This document shows positions 16,247 to 25,302 of a stretch of DNA of 64,000 nucleotides, one piece after another. The translations under genes were made by a program, and so were the position numbers. The notes beneath the pieces were generated by a model. The model ran no database searches and was not told the DNA's origin. It saw nothing but the letters and a program-made list of their open reading frames with translations. The DNA is taken from the NCBI GenBank assembly GCA_046565505.1, contig JBKHYJ010000020.1:1-64000 (forward strand), in the 5' to 3' direction. Each line of letters starts with the position of its first letter. Within the stretch, counting starts at the first letter, position 1. The DNA comes from JBKHYJ01 sp046565505 (lineage in GTDB: Bacteria > Acidobacteriota > Blastocatellia > UBA7656).

Positions 16247-16705
16247 ATGAGCGATACATTTGAAGATCCACTAAATGACCTTCTGTGGGCCATAGCTACG
16301 GGGCAAGATGAGTTACTCAATAAGCACTCTCCGAGTCCACAGAAAAAAGATGTTAGCCGTCAGTCGAGAGCGCGTGTCTCGCCTCAAATAAAAAATCAAG
16401 ATTCATTACCCAAGATTGAGCCTTTGCCGGGCGCAGTCTGTAAGCAGATGAAGAGATGCGGAAAGCCTAACTGTAAATGTGCAAAGGGCGAGCTGCATGG
16501 GCCTTATTACTATCGCTTCGTTTACGTTCGCGGAAAACAACTGAAAATATACGTCAAAAAGGGCGAGTTTCAGACCATTTCTGCGGCTTGTTTGGCCTAC
16601 AAACGAGACCGCCAGGAGACTCGCGAGCTTATCAGAAGCATTAATGAGAGCGGGAATAGACTGTTGCGAGCAATGGGCGATGTACTTAGGAGTTGGAAAC
16701 TATGA
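16247..16705 (+). CDS. DUF6788-like Cys-motif protein
   Basis: 152 residues from the ATG at 16247. The core is GAVCKQMKRCGKPNCKCAKG followed by LHGPYYYRFVYVRGKQLKIY, the C-x4-C-x4-C-x-C plus beta-hairpin pattern of DUF6788-type proteins found near recombinases and phage genes. The C-terminal part is helical. It overlaps the next gene slightly, so they share an mRNA. Function unknown; the cysteines probably bind zinc. Confidence 0.6.
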   Translation: MSDTFEDPLNDLLWAIATGQDELLNKHSPSPQKKDVSRQSRARVSPQIKNQDSLPKIEPLPGAVCKQMKRCGKPNCKCAKGELHGPYYYRFVYVRGKQLKIYVKKGEFQTISAACLAYKRDRQETRELIRSINESGNRLLRAMGDVLRSWKL

Positions 16706-17610
16706 GCGAACGCAAAGGCTACAAACCTGCCTTCTTTCACCAACTTGTTGAGGGCCATGAGAAGGAATTATCACCTGAGTTAAAAGGCGTGGTGAGCGAC
16801 TTTGTGCGGGAAATGATTGAAGAGTACGAAAGCCGCAAAAAAGATTGCTACGACTTGCTCAAACGATACCCCGATGACGAAGGGATAAAGAAACTATGGA
16901 CCCCCGAATACATAGAAGCATTCGCGAGCGGCGCGGATCGACACAACGCAATCGAACATCTGCGCGGCACTCCGGTTGATAAAATCTCCTGGCATGATGT
17001 GGGGTCGGCGTGTGAAGAGGATTTCGAGAAAGCCACGCTTTGCGTGCAGGCAATTTTTAACGCAGCCGAAGATCATGTCAAAGCGGGGGTGTATGCCGCC
17101 AGTGCGCTTCATAGCAATTCACCGTTTGAGAAAGCGAGGTTTTCATTCATTCGTAATGCATTCGTGGACGAATGGCAGCCGCGCGGCGGAATTGAAGCAA
17201 GCCTAGTTGATACGCTGGCGCAGTGCTACGTCGCTTGGCAATATTGGCTCGGCATATCGTTTTCGATTGCGACACACGAAGATAGCATCATAGTTCAGAA
17301 GAAGCGGAACAAGACGGCGTATGAAGAAGGGGGATGGCAAGCGCCGCGCTTGACTGCTTCCGAATACCTGGAACGAGCCACGCAGATGGCCGATAGATTC
17401 AACAGGATGTTTCTGCGGATACTGCGCCAGATGCGAGACTTGAGGCGGTATGCTGCGCCGGTTACGATCAACAACCCGAAGCAGGTTAATATCGCAGCCG
17501 ATGGCGGTCAGCAGAACAACGTGCAGAAGGCTGTTTGTCGAAAGAAGAAATCGAAGAAAGCGGCAAACAAAGCGGCCCGGCCGCCGCTCAAGATTGCGAG
17601 CAAGACATAA
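16702..17610 (+). CDS. Hypothetical protein, 302 residues
   Basis: Starts at the ATG at 16702 within the end of the preceding gene. Largely helical and charged, with Trp- and Tyr-rich segments (AQCYVAWQYWLGISF) and a lysine-rich C-terminus (CRKKKSKKAANKAARPP) suggesting nucleic-acid contact. No family was recognised. Confidence 0.5.
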   Translation: MSERKGYKPAFFHQLVEGHEKELSPELKGVVSDFVREMIEEYESRKKDCYDLLKRYPDDEGIKKLWTPEYIEAFASGADRHNAIEHLRGTPVDKISWHDVGSACEEDFEKATLCVQAIFNAAEDHVKAGVYAASALHSNSPFEKARFSFIRNAFVDEWQPRGGIEASLVDTLAQCYVAWQYWLGISFSIATHEDSIIVQKKRNKTAYEEGGWQAPRLTASEYLERATQMADRFNRMFLRILRQMRDLRRYAAPVTINNPKQVNIAADGGQQNNVQKAVCRKKKSKKAANKAARPPLKIASKT

Positions 17611-17901
17611 TATTTGCTTCAATCATAGATTAATCACTCTTTTTAAATCCATCTCGCGTTGCTCCGCCGGGTCTGAAATCTCGCTTAGAAGGCGGCGCAC
17701 TGAGCCGCCACGCCGCCTTCCTGCAATCGGGCGCATCAAATCCTATAATGACCTCGAATCGCTCACAGAGCCTCTGATTGATTCCTGAGATATAATCATC
17801 ATATTAACCGGCCCGCCTAACGCGACGGCGGACAGTCACATTACCCTGATGTGATTGGCGGGCTGATTATTCAGGGGCAGCGATGAAGGGGAGCTGCACG
17901 G
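17611..17901. other. Non-coding gap in the island-1 operon
   Basis: About 290 bp with no convincing gene. Short repeats of GCGGC/GGCGG type and a GTCACATTACCCTGATGTGA inverted repeat near 17835-17855 are visible. A promoter for the gene at 17902 may be here but no clear one is seen. Confidence 0.3.
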
Positions 17902-18942
17902 ATGAGCAGACGTGACAAGAAAAAAGAAGATTCACCAATAGACCTGCACTCTGGCAAACACCTAGACCCAATCAAAATCACTGTCGAGATTCAGCCGGAA
18001 ATCTTCACGAGGGGCAATATGGTAAATGTTTTTTACTACGGCGTGATTGACGGCCAGCGCCAATTTCTCGGCGGGGCTGGGTGCTACTGGACAGAGGATA
18101 GCGAAACGAAAGAAGACAAAACGCTAGATGAGCCTAAGACCCTGCAACACTTCGAGCAGGCGCGAGAATACATCGCAAAACACCTTGAAGACGTAATGGA
18201 AAATGCGGCCGGGGGCCTAGTGAGGGAAGCTACTGAGATGCACGGCGCACCCGGCGAAGTGATAGACAAGCAAATAGATTCATCCCTCGATCTCAAAGCA
18301 GAGCGTGAGAAGATGACAGAACGGAGCCGATTGCTCGATAAGATGTTCAAGGAATTGATCGACGCGGGAATGACACATGAAGAGGCAGTTGAGGAACATG
18401 ATAAAAGGGTGGCTGCGCTCCCCTATGACATGACCTGGTTTCAAGACCTCGTTTGCCGCTACGCCGCACAGGCCGCAATGAGGCTACAGGGCCATTCGTT
18501 TTGGTGGGTGAGAAAGGACAAGCGGTGGCGAGTTGATGACAATATGTTAGACCGCTTCCGGTTCTTTGAAGTGCATGATAAATGGAAAAATGCCCGCAAG
18601 ATACATAGCGCACTGCCCGCGAGCGCAACCTTTGAAGATAAGAAGCAGGCTGTCGAGGCGATATGCGGCAAACTGCCGGATGACCTACTTGAGGCGCTGT
18701 TTGAGTTCGACTATAAGGCGGGCGAGTACAAATGGCGTCCCGTACTTGTCGCCAGCGTACACGCCGCGCGAATGCTTCATTTCGACAAGGCCACAATGGA
18801 GCAAGCACCATCGCTTTACGATCTGTTTTATGAACTGGGCGAACGTGTGATGTATAGAAAGCCGCCGCAAGAAGTCTTAGACAGAATTGAGCAAGAGCGC
18901 GAGCGGCGCTGGCAGTTGAGATGGGAGCGTTGGAAAGCCTGA
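17902..18942 (+). CDS. Hypothetical protein, 346 residues
   Basis: Begins MSRRDKKKEDSPIDLHSG. Charged and mostly helical, with a Trp-rich stretch (LQGHSFWWVRKDKRWRVDD) and a C-terminal Arg/Trp segment (RIEQERERRWQLRWERW). It is the last gene before the repeat-rich region and the primase, so a part in replication of the element is possible but unsupported by any motif. Confidence 0.5.
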   Translation: MSRRDKKKEDSPIDLHSGKHLDPIKITVEIQPEIFTRGNMVNVFYYGVIDGQRQFLGGAGCYWTEDSETKEDKTLDEPKTLQHFEQAREYIAKHLEDVMENAAGGLVREATEMHGAPGEVIDKQIDSSLDLKAEREKMTERSRLLDKMFKELIDAGMTHEEAVEEHDKRVAALPYDMTWFQDLVCRYAAQAAMRLQGHSFWWVRKDKRWRVDDNMLDRFRFFEVHDKWKNARKIHSALPASATFEDKKQAVEAICGKLPDDLLEALFEFDYKAGEYKWRPVLVASVHAARMLHFDKATMEQAPSLYDLFYELGERVMYRKPPQEVLDRIEQERERRWQLRWERWKA

Positions 18943-19369
18943 GCGGTTTTTTCCAACGCTGGCGTTGGAAAAATATTCCGTTTGCTTCCAACAAAAAACC
19001 GCTACATATTGCGCTCAGGTATCTTCTCAGGGGGTCTATTTCGTGATATAACCGAAGCCGAAGTGATAGGTCATTTAAGAGAGAGGCGGCACGATTGAGT
19101 TTTCCGGCCCATCGCAACCGCCCCCTGAATCGCAGCCAATGAATGACCGCGTGTGTTCGCCCTGGATTTTACCATGAAGATGAGATTTGAGGCAAGACGC
19201 TTTTGATTTGATGAGTTCTTAACTCAACCCGGATAACACACGCATATTACGTCTTGGCTGCTGACTCAGGCGAGTTGGCAGCCAATTTTTTTGAACGATG
19301 AAAGGGAGTCGAAACTCATTGCATGAGCGCCGTTGCGCCCATTGCACGGCTTGAGCTTGGAGGTAAAGC
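18943..19369. repeat. Nested palindromes before the primase, candidate replication origin
   Basis: An inner palindrome (18948-18973) has 12-bp arms TTTTTCCAACGC / GCGTTGGAAAAA around a 2-nt centre. It is nested in outer arms GCGGTTTTTT (18943-18952) and AAAAAACCGC (18993-19002). The word GTTGGAA or its complement occurs four times between 18927 and 18992. It sits directly upstream of the primase-helicase pair. The rest of the gap to 19369 shows nothing clear apart from GGAGG before the primase. Confidence 0.5.
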
Positions 19370-20560
19370 ATGGGCGGCTTAGGCCATATATCGGTCAGCG
19401 ATTTTCTCGGTGGGTTAGGGTACTCGGACCCGGATGAGCCAATACGGTTGCGCTTCTTTGGTCCTAAAGGTGCGCCCAAAGATCAGCCGCGCTTCTTTGC
19501 GAAGAAATACCCCACGACGCGCGCCGAGATTGCGAACGATTCCCAGACGCAGCGGGACCTGATTACTTTGAATCAAACACGCGGACTGTACTTTGTCGTC
19601 AATAAGGGCGGGGATTGTGATGCTAGTATAACAGAAGTCACGGCGTTCTTTGCCGAGATAGACGACTTACCCATCCCTGAGCAACTGAGGCGCTTTAAGG
19701 CGGGGCCGCTCAAGCCTTCGATTCAGGTACGCACTCGCAAGAGCATACATTCTTACTTCCCGCTAGGGGGTGAATGCGCAATCGAACAGTGGCGCGAGGT
19801 TCAAGAGCGGCTGATTGCCTACTACGGCAGCGACGTATCTATCAAGAACCCGAGCCGAGTAATGCGCGTGCCTCACTTTGACCATATTCATTACGTCAAA
19901 GAAACCCTGGAGCTTGAGCGCAGGCATGTTGAAATTCTTTTATTCGACCCTGACAGCCGCTTCACGGTCGCACAGATGCTTCAAGCGTTCCCGTCTGTCG
20001 AAAAAGAGAAGCAACAGGAATGTCATGAACAGCACGAACAAGAGAGAAACAAGGCGCGGTTTTGGGGTGAGTTCGTTTGTAATGACGCGCGTGCAGAGGA
20101 CCGCAGGCGCAGCTATGGCGAGCGGGCGCTATTGACTGCCCGCAACATCATAAGCGAAGCGCCGGACGGCCAACGCTTTGACGCGCGCCGCCGCGCGGGG
20201 AAGTTGATAGGCGGCTACATCGCGGGCGGGATGATTACATACTCGGAAGCATACGCCGCGCTTGAGGATACCGTCAGAGGCAACACGGACAGCTTTGCAG
20301 ACGCTATCAAGACCTTGAAAAGCGCGATTGAACATGGACAGACAAAGCCTATCAGCTTTGAAGAGAAAGAAGCCGAAAGGCTCGCGTATATCGGCCAGAG
20401 GAGAAAGAGAGCGATCCTACCGCCTGTCCTTAAACCTACTAGCAAACCTCAACACACTGTCATCGTTGAACCGCCGAAGCGCCCTACAAACACAACCCAA
20501 GTGCCCGCACCGACGCGCCCGGCTGCGACGATCTTGCTGACTACGGAGGTGGCGCGGTGA
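19370..20560 (+). CDS. Archaeo-eukaryotic-type (RepB-like) primase
   Basis: 396 residues, ATG after GGAGG. Hallmarks of the AEP primase fold are present: VTAFFAEIDDLPIPEQL (the acidic hhDhD-like metal site), RTRKSIHSYFPL (sxH motif) and KNPSRVMRVPHFDHI (third motif). The C-terminal half is helical with a Pro-rich tail. Such primases start replication of plasmids, satellites and integrative elements. Its TGA overlaps the GTG of the helicase gene by 4 nt, so the two are made together. Confidence 0.8.
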   Translation: MGGLGHISVSDFLGGLGYSDPDEPIRLRFFGPKGAPKDQPRFFAKKYPTTRAEIANDSQTQRDLITLNQTRGLYFVVNKGGDCDASITEVTAFFAEIDDLPIPEQLRRFKAGPLKPSIQVRTRKSIHSYFPLGGECAIEQWREVQERLIAYYGSDVSIKNPSRVMRVPHFDHIHYVKETLELERRHVEILLFDPDSRFTVAQMLQAFPSVEKEKQQECHEQHEQERNKARFWGEFVCNDARAEDRRRSYGERALLTARNIISEAPDGQRFDARRRAGKLIGGYIAGGMITYSEAYAALEDTVRGNTDSFADAIKTLKSAIEHGQTKPISFEEKEAERLAYIGQRRKRAILPPVLKPTSKPQHTVIVEPPKRPTNTTQVPAPTRPAATILLTTEVAR

Positions 20561-22728
20561 AGTTTGAGAAGTTTGAAAAGCCATACGAGAGGGACATCGG
20601 CGGCGGCGTGGCCGTGATGGTAAAAGCGGCCAGGCCGAACCAGTCGGGGCTTATAGAGGCAAAGGTGGAAGCTTGGAATGGAAATCTGCTCTATTCAAAC
20701 ACCGTTGTACTAGGCAGGGAAGCGGAGCGCGTGAAGTGCCGAGATGCGATACTGAAAAAGGTGCGCTCGGAAAAGGTGAGGGGCGCAAAAGTGTCTGAGG
20801 TGACAGCTTTCTTGTTAGCCGTTGATTCGACTTTGGGCGATTACTTCGAGTCAAAGAGTAACGCGGGCAAGCCCGATGATGACCACGATGCTGACCCCGT
20901 TGAACCTTACTGCATCTCGCCAAAGGGCGGCTTCTGTTGGCGCAAGCCGACCGCGAACGGGAGCGTTGCCGTACAGCTGACAAACTTCACCGCCGAGATT
21001 AAAGGCTATACGGTTGAAGATGACGGCACGAGCGACACCCGCTCGGTTATTGATATAGAGGCGAAGCTAGATGGAAGGGTTGCGCGGTTCAGCGTTCCCG
21101 CGCATCAGTTCGGCCAGATGCGCTGGGCGATTGAGAATCTTGGGCCAGCCGCCATCATTTTCCCAAGCTACACAGACCATGCGCGCTGCGCGGTGCAATG
21201 GCTATCAAAGAACTACAAGAGTAGCCGTGTTATCACGCACACCGGATGGCGGAAGCGAAGAAGACAGGATGACAGCATTGAACATTATTACTGTCATGCG
21301 GGCGGGGCGATAGGCGAGACAGGCCAGCTAGCAGACATCAATATAAAGCTCAGCCCTGAGTTGTCAGCCTTCAAGTTGCCTGAGCCGCCGCAAGGTGATG
21401 ATTTGGTTAAGGCGATACGTGCGAGCTTGAACGTCCTAAACGCCGCGCCGCATGTAATCACTTACCCTCTTCTGGCCTCCGTCTACCGCGCGGTTATAGC
21501 CGCTTGTGATTTCAGCCTACACTTGAGCGGTCCTAGTGGGGCGGGCAAATCAGAAATCGCCGCGCTCGCTCAACAGCACTTCGGCGCGAGTCTTGATGCT
21601 CGCCACTTGCCCGCGAATTGGGCCAGTACGTCAAACGCTAACGAGGCAATCGCCTTCACTCTGAAAAACATGGTGATGGTTATTGACGACTTCGCGCCAA
21701 GCGGCAGCACGGCAGACATTCAGCGGATGCATAGAGACGCTGATAGGCTGCTTCGCGGGCAGGGTAATCAGGCCGGGCGCAGGCGAATGCGCGCCGATGC
21801 TTCGTTGCGCGCCGAGAAGTACCCGCGATGCTTGCCGATCTCGACGGGTGAGGATGTGCCGCGCGGCAAGTCGCTAAGGGCGCGGCTGCTCATATTGGAA
21901 GTTGGGCCGGATGATATTGACTTCTCACTCTTAACAGGGCTTCAAAAAGACGCCTCGGCGGGCCTCCTGATGTCAGCAATGGCAGGTTTTATTCAGTGGC
22001 TGGCCGCCAGCCGAGAAACATTACTCGACAAGCTAAGGGATGAGCTTGCCAAGTATCGTGACTATGCGACCCGTCACGGTATGCGTAGTCACGCCCGCAC
22101 ACCTGAAATCGTGGCTAATCTCGCCATCGGGCTAGCAAACTTTCTACTATTCGCCCGCGAATCGGGAGTGATGACGAAAGCTGAGAAAGAGGCGCATTGG
22201 GTCGCGGCGTGGAAGGCTTTCAAACAGGCCGCGCTTTTGCAGGCTCGCTATCAATCGGCCGGTGATCCCGTGCAAGTGTTCTTAGACTTGCTACAGGCCG
22301 CGATAGCGAGCGGTCGCGCTTACGTCGCGCACATTGACGGAACTGTGCCGGGGCAGGCTCAAGCCTGGGGCTGGCGAGAATCGGGAGATGATGGCGAATG
22401 GAGACCTATAGGGCGCAGGATCGGATGGGTTGACGGTAGAGGCCTATACCTTGAAAAAGACGCTTCGCTTGCTGAAGTACAGATGATCGGCGGGCAGACG
22501 GGCGAACCTCTAAGCATCAGCGGTGTAACGCTCCACAAGCGGCTGCACGAAAGGGGCCTTCTTGTGACTACTGAACCAGCCAGGGGAACGCTACACATAC
22601 GGCGCAAAATCGAAGGGATGGAGCATAAAGTCCTCCATCTGAGCGCGAATGTTTTCTCGGAGGTTATCTCTACCGTTGAAAAACCTGACATTTCCGACAT
22701 CGACAGCGCAAGCGATGTAAATAAATAA
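20557..22728 (+). CDS. DUF927-type replicative helicase/ATPase
   Basis: 723 residues, GTG start. The ATPase core shows Walker A (LSGPSGAGKSEIAAL, about residue 327) and Walker B (MVMVIDDFAP, about 374), plus downstream Arg residues (LRGQGNQAGRRRMR). The N-terminal half (with YCISPKGGFCWRK) matches the DUF927 layout seen fused or next to primases in mobile elements. With the preceding primase it forms a primase-helicase module able to copy the excised island. Confidence 0.75.
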   Translation: MKFEKFEKPYERDIGGGVAVMVKAARPNQSGLIEAKVEAWNGNLLYSNTVVLGREAERVKCRDAILKKVRSEKVRGAKVSEVTAFLLAVDSTLGDYFESKSNAGKPDDDHDADPVEPYCISPKGGFCWRKPTANGSVAVQLTNFTAEIKGYTVEDDGTSDTRSVIDIEAKLDGRVARFSVPAHQFGQMRWAIENLGPAAIIFPSYTDHARCAVQWLSKNYKSSRVITHTGWRKRRRQDDSIEHYYCHAGGAIGETGQLADINIKLSPELSAFKLPEPPQGDDLVKAIRASLNVLNAAPHVITYPLLASVYRAVIAACDFSLHLSGPSGAGKSEIAALAQQHFGASLDARHLPANWASTSNANEAIAFTLKNMVMVIDDFAPSGSTADIQRMHRDADRLLRGQGNQAGRRRMRADASLRAEKYPRCLPISTGEDVPRGKSLRARLLILEVGPDDIDFSLLTGLQKDASAGLLMSAMAGFIQWLAASRETLLDKLRDELAKYRDYATRHGMRSHARTPEIVANLAIGLANFLLFARESGVMTKAEKEAHWVAAWKAFKQAALLQARYQSAGDPVQVFLDLLQAAIASGRAYVAHIDGTVPGQAQAWGWRESGDDGEWRPIGRRIGWVDGRGLYLEKDASLAEVQMIGGQTGEPLSISGVTLHKRLHERGLLVTTEPARGTLHIRRKIEGMEHKVLHLSANVFSEVISTVEKPDISDIDSASDVNK

Positions 22729-22886
22729 GATGGGAGTAATGAGACGCGAAGGCTGCGAAAGAAAAACTGACATTAAGAACAACAATGATTAGTAAGGGTT
22801 ACGAGGCAAATGTCGGAAATGTCAGAAAATATAAAGGTATAAAGATGCCAAGGAGAATGATTATTTCTAGCAAGTGAGGTTAAAAG

Positions 22887-23198
22887 ATGAGTGCGGAAGT
22901 AGAAACATCGGTAGAAAAATCCAGAGTTGAACAACTGATTAAACTCCTAACCCAACGACGCGAGCGACCCATCTACTTTCAGATCATTGAAGGTAAGAAC
23001 GGGAACCTCGAATGCCGCCAGGTTGAATTCTTGACGCCTGAGCAGTTGGCCGACCTTGCGCATGTTGAGACTCGCACGGTGTATAGCTGGGTAGAAAAAT
23101 CACCGGGGAATGGCTTGAAGTTCTACCGCGCGCCGAATACGCGCGGAGTTCTATTTGAGATCAATGAAGTGATGGAATGGATAAGAAACACGGTATAA
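22887..23198 (+). CDS. Excisionase-like helix-turn-helix protein
   Basis: 103 residues. The C-terminal half reads LTPEQLADLAHVETRTVYSW then FYRAPNTRGVLFEINEVMEW, the winged helix-turn-helix of MerR/excisionase-type 'helix-turn-helix domain' proteins. It lies 45 bp before the integrase, the usual place for a recombination directionality factor. Confidence 0.7.
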   Translation: MSAEVETSVEKSRVEQLIKLLTQRRERPIYFQIIEGKNGNLECRQVEFLTPEQLADLAHVETRTVYSWVEKSPGNGLKFYRAPNTRGVLFEINEVMEWIRNTV

Positions 23199-23243
23199 TT
23201 ACAATGCCCGGTCGTTGGCTGCGGCTTGGGAAAGGGAACTAGC

Positions 23244-24332
23244 ATGGCAGTCTACAAGCGTGGAGGGCACTGGCACTTCACGAAGACAATTAACGGGGTG
23301 CGCTATCGCGGCGCATTCAAAACTGCGCGTACAAAAGCGCAGGCCGAAGAGGCCGAACGCAAAACGCTCAATGAGATCCACGAAGGGACATATGGTAATA
23401 CCAAAGCAAAGGAAACCTTCAAGGAATTCGTTGATGATATTTATATCCCTTGGGCAAAAGCAAACAAACGCTCTTGGAAGATGGACATCTACAGGCTAAA
23501 AGCGGTGCTTGCCTTCTTTGGGAAAAGGCGGCTGTCTGAAATAAGCCCATTTGATATTGAGAGGTTCAAGATTACTAGGCGCGATACGCCTGTTGTTAGT
23601 AAAACAAAAACAAAGACGAGATCAGTGGCGGCAGTCAATCGAGAGCTTAGGTTATTATCTAGGATTCTCAAGCTTGCAGTCACTAATCATAAACTTGCTG
23701 AGAGTCCATTCCGCCATGTTGAGCTTTTCAAGGGAGAACAAGCCAGGACGCGCTATCTTCTGCCTGATGAGGAAGAGCGATTAATGGCTGTTCTAGCAGG
23801 GCGCAATGCATGCCTTCGGTCGATTGTGATAATGGCCATTAACACAGGCATGCGCATAAGTGAGCTTCTCGGACTTCATACTGACGATGTGGATTTTCAC
23901 CGTGATGTGATTTACGTGAAGGAAACAAAAACAGATGAAGACCGCGAAGTTCCGATGAATATCACAGTAAGGGAATTGATGAGGAAACTTGTTGACCAAT
24001 CTCACGAGCGAGAAAACGAGTATCTCTTCACGAACCCGAAAACAGGCACGCGGTACAAAGACATCAAAGCGGCCTGGCACAACGCTTGTCGAAGGGCCGG
24101 TATTGACAATCTTCGCATCCACGACCTGCGCCACACTTTCGGGACTCGCGCGGCTGATGCCGGAGTTGCATTGGTCGCAATAGGTAAGGTGATGGGCCAC
24201 GCCTCGATTCAAACTACAATGAGGTACGCCCATGCGACTGATGAAGGCAAGCGGCGAGCGGTCCAAGCTCTTGAAAGAAAGCCTGCCGAGAAAGTCACAA
24301 ATCGGTCACAATTGAAAGCAGTCGGAGAGTAG
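23244..24332 (+). CDS. Tyrosine integrase of island 1
   Basis: 362 residues from the ATG at 23244 (GGGAAAGGGA upstream). The N-terminal arm-binding domain (AVYKRGGHWHFTKTINGVRY) is followed by the core-binding domain and the catalytic domain: NTGMRISELLGL (Arg), KETKTDEDREVP (Lys), HDLRHTFGTRAADAG (His-x-x-Arg), KVMGHASIQTTMRYAH (His and Tyr). All catalytic residues are present. It ends 45 bp before the tRNA repeat, and its last codons contain the right arm-type site. Confidence 0.92.
   Translation: MAVYKRGGHWHFTKTINGVRYRGAFKTARTKAQAEEAERKTLNEIHEGTYGNTKAKETFKEFVDDIYIPWAKANKRSWKMDIYRLKAVLAFFGKRRLSEISPFDIERFKITRRDTPVVSKTKTKTRSVAAVNRELRLLSRILKLAVTNHKLAESPFRHVELFKGEQARTRYLLPDEEERLMAVLAGRNACLRSIVIMAINTGMRISELLGLHTDDVDFHRDVIYVKETKTDEDREVPMNITVRELMRKLVDQSHERENEYLFTNPKTGTRYKDIKAAWHNACRRAGIDNLRIHDLRHTFGTRAADAGVALVAIGKVMGHASIQTTMRYAHATDEGKRRAVQALERKPAEKVTNRSQLKAVGE
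24294..24313 (+). promoter_or_regulatory. Integrase arm-type binding site, right
   Basis: Identical to 2996-3015: two GTCACAA heptamers 11 bp apart. It lies inside the 3' end of the integrase gene, 64 bp from the core repeat. Confidence 0.65.
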
Positions 24333-24376
24333 CTATGGTTGTTGTGTTTTGTAAATCTGCGGAAAGGTTGAAGGAT

Positions 24377-24425
24377 TTTGATGGCCCCTGCAGGATTCGA
24401 ACCTACAACCAAAGGATTATGAGTC
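24377..24425 (-). repeat. Right attachment repeat (attR), part of the tRNA gene
   Basis: 49 bp identical to 2828-2876. Here the element supplies the 3' half of the tRNA so that the gene stays whole after integration. Confidence 0.9.
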
Positions 24426-24453
24426 CTCTGCTCTACCGTTGAGCTAAGGGGCC
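24383..24453 (-). tRNA. tRNA with CAT anticodon (tRNA-Ile2 or elongator Met)
   Basis: 71 nt folding as a complete cloverleaf: acceptor GGCCCCT/AGGGGCC, D arm GCTC/GAGC, anticodon loop CTCATAA, T arm GTAGG-TTCGAAT-CCTGC. The GGCCCCTTAGCTCA start resembles bacterial tRNA-Ile2, in which the C of CAU is changed to lysidine, more than elongator tRNA-Met. The assignment is by resemblance only. No CCA is encoded. Confidence 0.9.
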
Positions 24454-24464
24454 AATTTCTTTTA

Positions 24465-24998
24465 TCAAGAAACACTTATGGGTGGCTTGTCTATCGCCGT
24501 ATTTTCAACTGTAGCGGAAAATGTAGCGGCAACGATCCCACATTCATCACTACGCCTACCTGAAGCTGCATTAAGAGCCTCTAACCGCTCGAAAGCACGC
24601 TCTAGCGACTCAGGAGACGTATGCACATAGCGTTGAGAAACTGTTATTGAACTGTGTCCGGCAATTCTCATAATTGTGAACGCATCAACACCAGCCTCGC
24701 CTAACCGCGTCAGCATCGTGTGACGTAGAGAATGTATCACGAAGTCTTCGGACAAGCCAAGTATGCGGCGGACCTTAATGTGTTGATGATTTAGTGAGGT
24801 CGCTAGAAACGGACCTTCCGTGTCGCCTGGAAATGCCCAATGACTATTGTTTGTAGACTGGCGTGCTTGCAGCATGTCTCTTACACGAGCGGTCAAACTC
24901 ACATCACGCTTTGCATTCTTTGTCTTACCACTGCGAATACGAATATATCCGTACTTTGCGCTCCCTACAGGTTCTCGCCGAGAGTTGCTTCCACGCAT
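24465..24998 (-). pseudogene. Tyrosine recombinase, C-terminal remnant
   Basis: The remnant keeps the catalytic end: KTKNAKRDVSLTARVRDML, FVIHSLRHTMLTRLGEAGVD, MRIAGHSSITVSQRYVH. The N-terminal two thirds, with the first catalytic Arg, are missing; homology starts abruptly near 24975. It abuts the 5' side of the CAT tRNA, so it is likely left from another element at the same locus. Confidence 0.75.
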
Positions 24999-25194
24999 TC
25001 CAAATCAGCGAGAGTCTAATTCTCCGGCTACACAGTCTTCCAAAATTGCTGACGTGATTAAGACATTGCAGCGAGTATTAGAAGAAGGAATAATGAGGCT
25101 TTCACCAGAAGAGATTGCAAGCATCAGCAATGTAATCCAAGCGGCAAGTAGTGCCTCATCCGATGAAATGCAGATGGAAAAGAAAGATATCTAA
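24994..25194 (+). pseudogene. Possible C-terminal gene fragment, unknown
   Basis: An open frame with protein-like composition (VIKTLQRVLEEGIMRLSPEE, then IASISNVIQAASSAS) begins where the integrase remnant ends and stops at 25194. There is no start and no recognised family. It may be the tail of a gene cut at the junction. Confidence 0.2.
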
Positions 25195-25302
25195 GGCTCC
25201 GCAACGACACTTAACAAAGGCGTGAACCGGAACCGCCAAAGCAAATATGAAGTCATGGCAAGAATAAGGGCCGCGCGATTGCGTCTGCGGCCCTTGCCCC
25301 GA

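Larger units (their letters stand above)
2828..24425. mobile_element. Integrated island 1, tRNA(CAT)-targeted
   Basis: Both ends carry an identical 49-bp segment of the 3' half of a CAT-anticodon tRNA (2828-2876 and 24377-24425). The right copy is part of the intact tRNA gene. A complete tyrosine integrase sits at the right end, 45 bp from the tRNA copy, and an identical 20-bp pair of direct repeats lies inside each end (2996-3015 and 24294-24313). Contents include a replication pair (primase and helicase), an excisionase-like gene, regulators and cargo. No capsid, terminase or conjugation genes were recognised, so it resembles a satellite or an integrative plasmid-like element. Confidence 0.85.
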
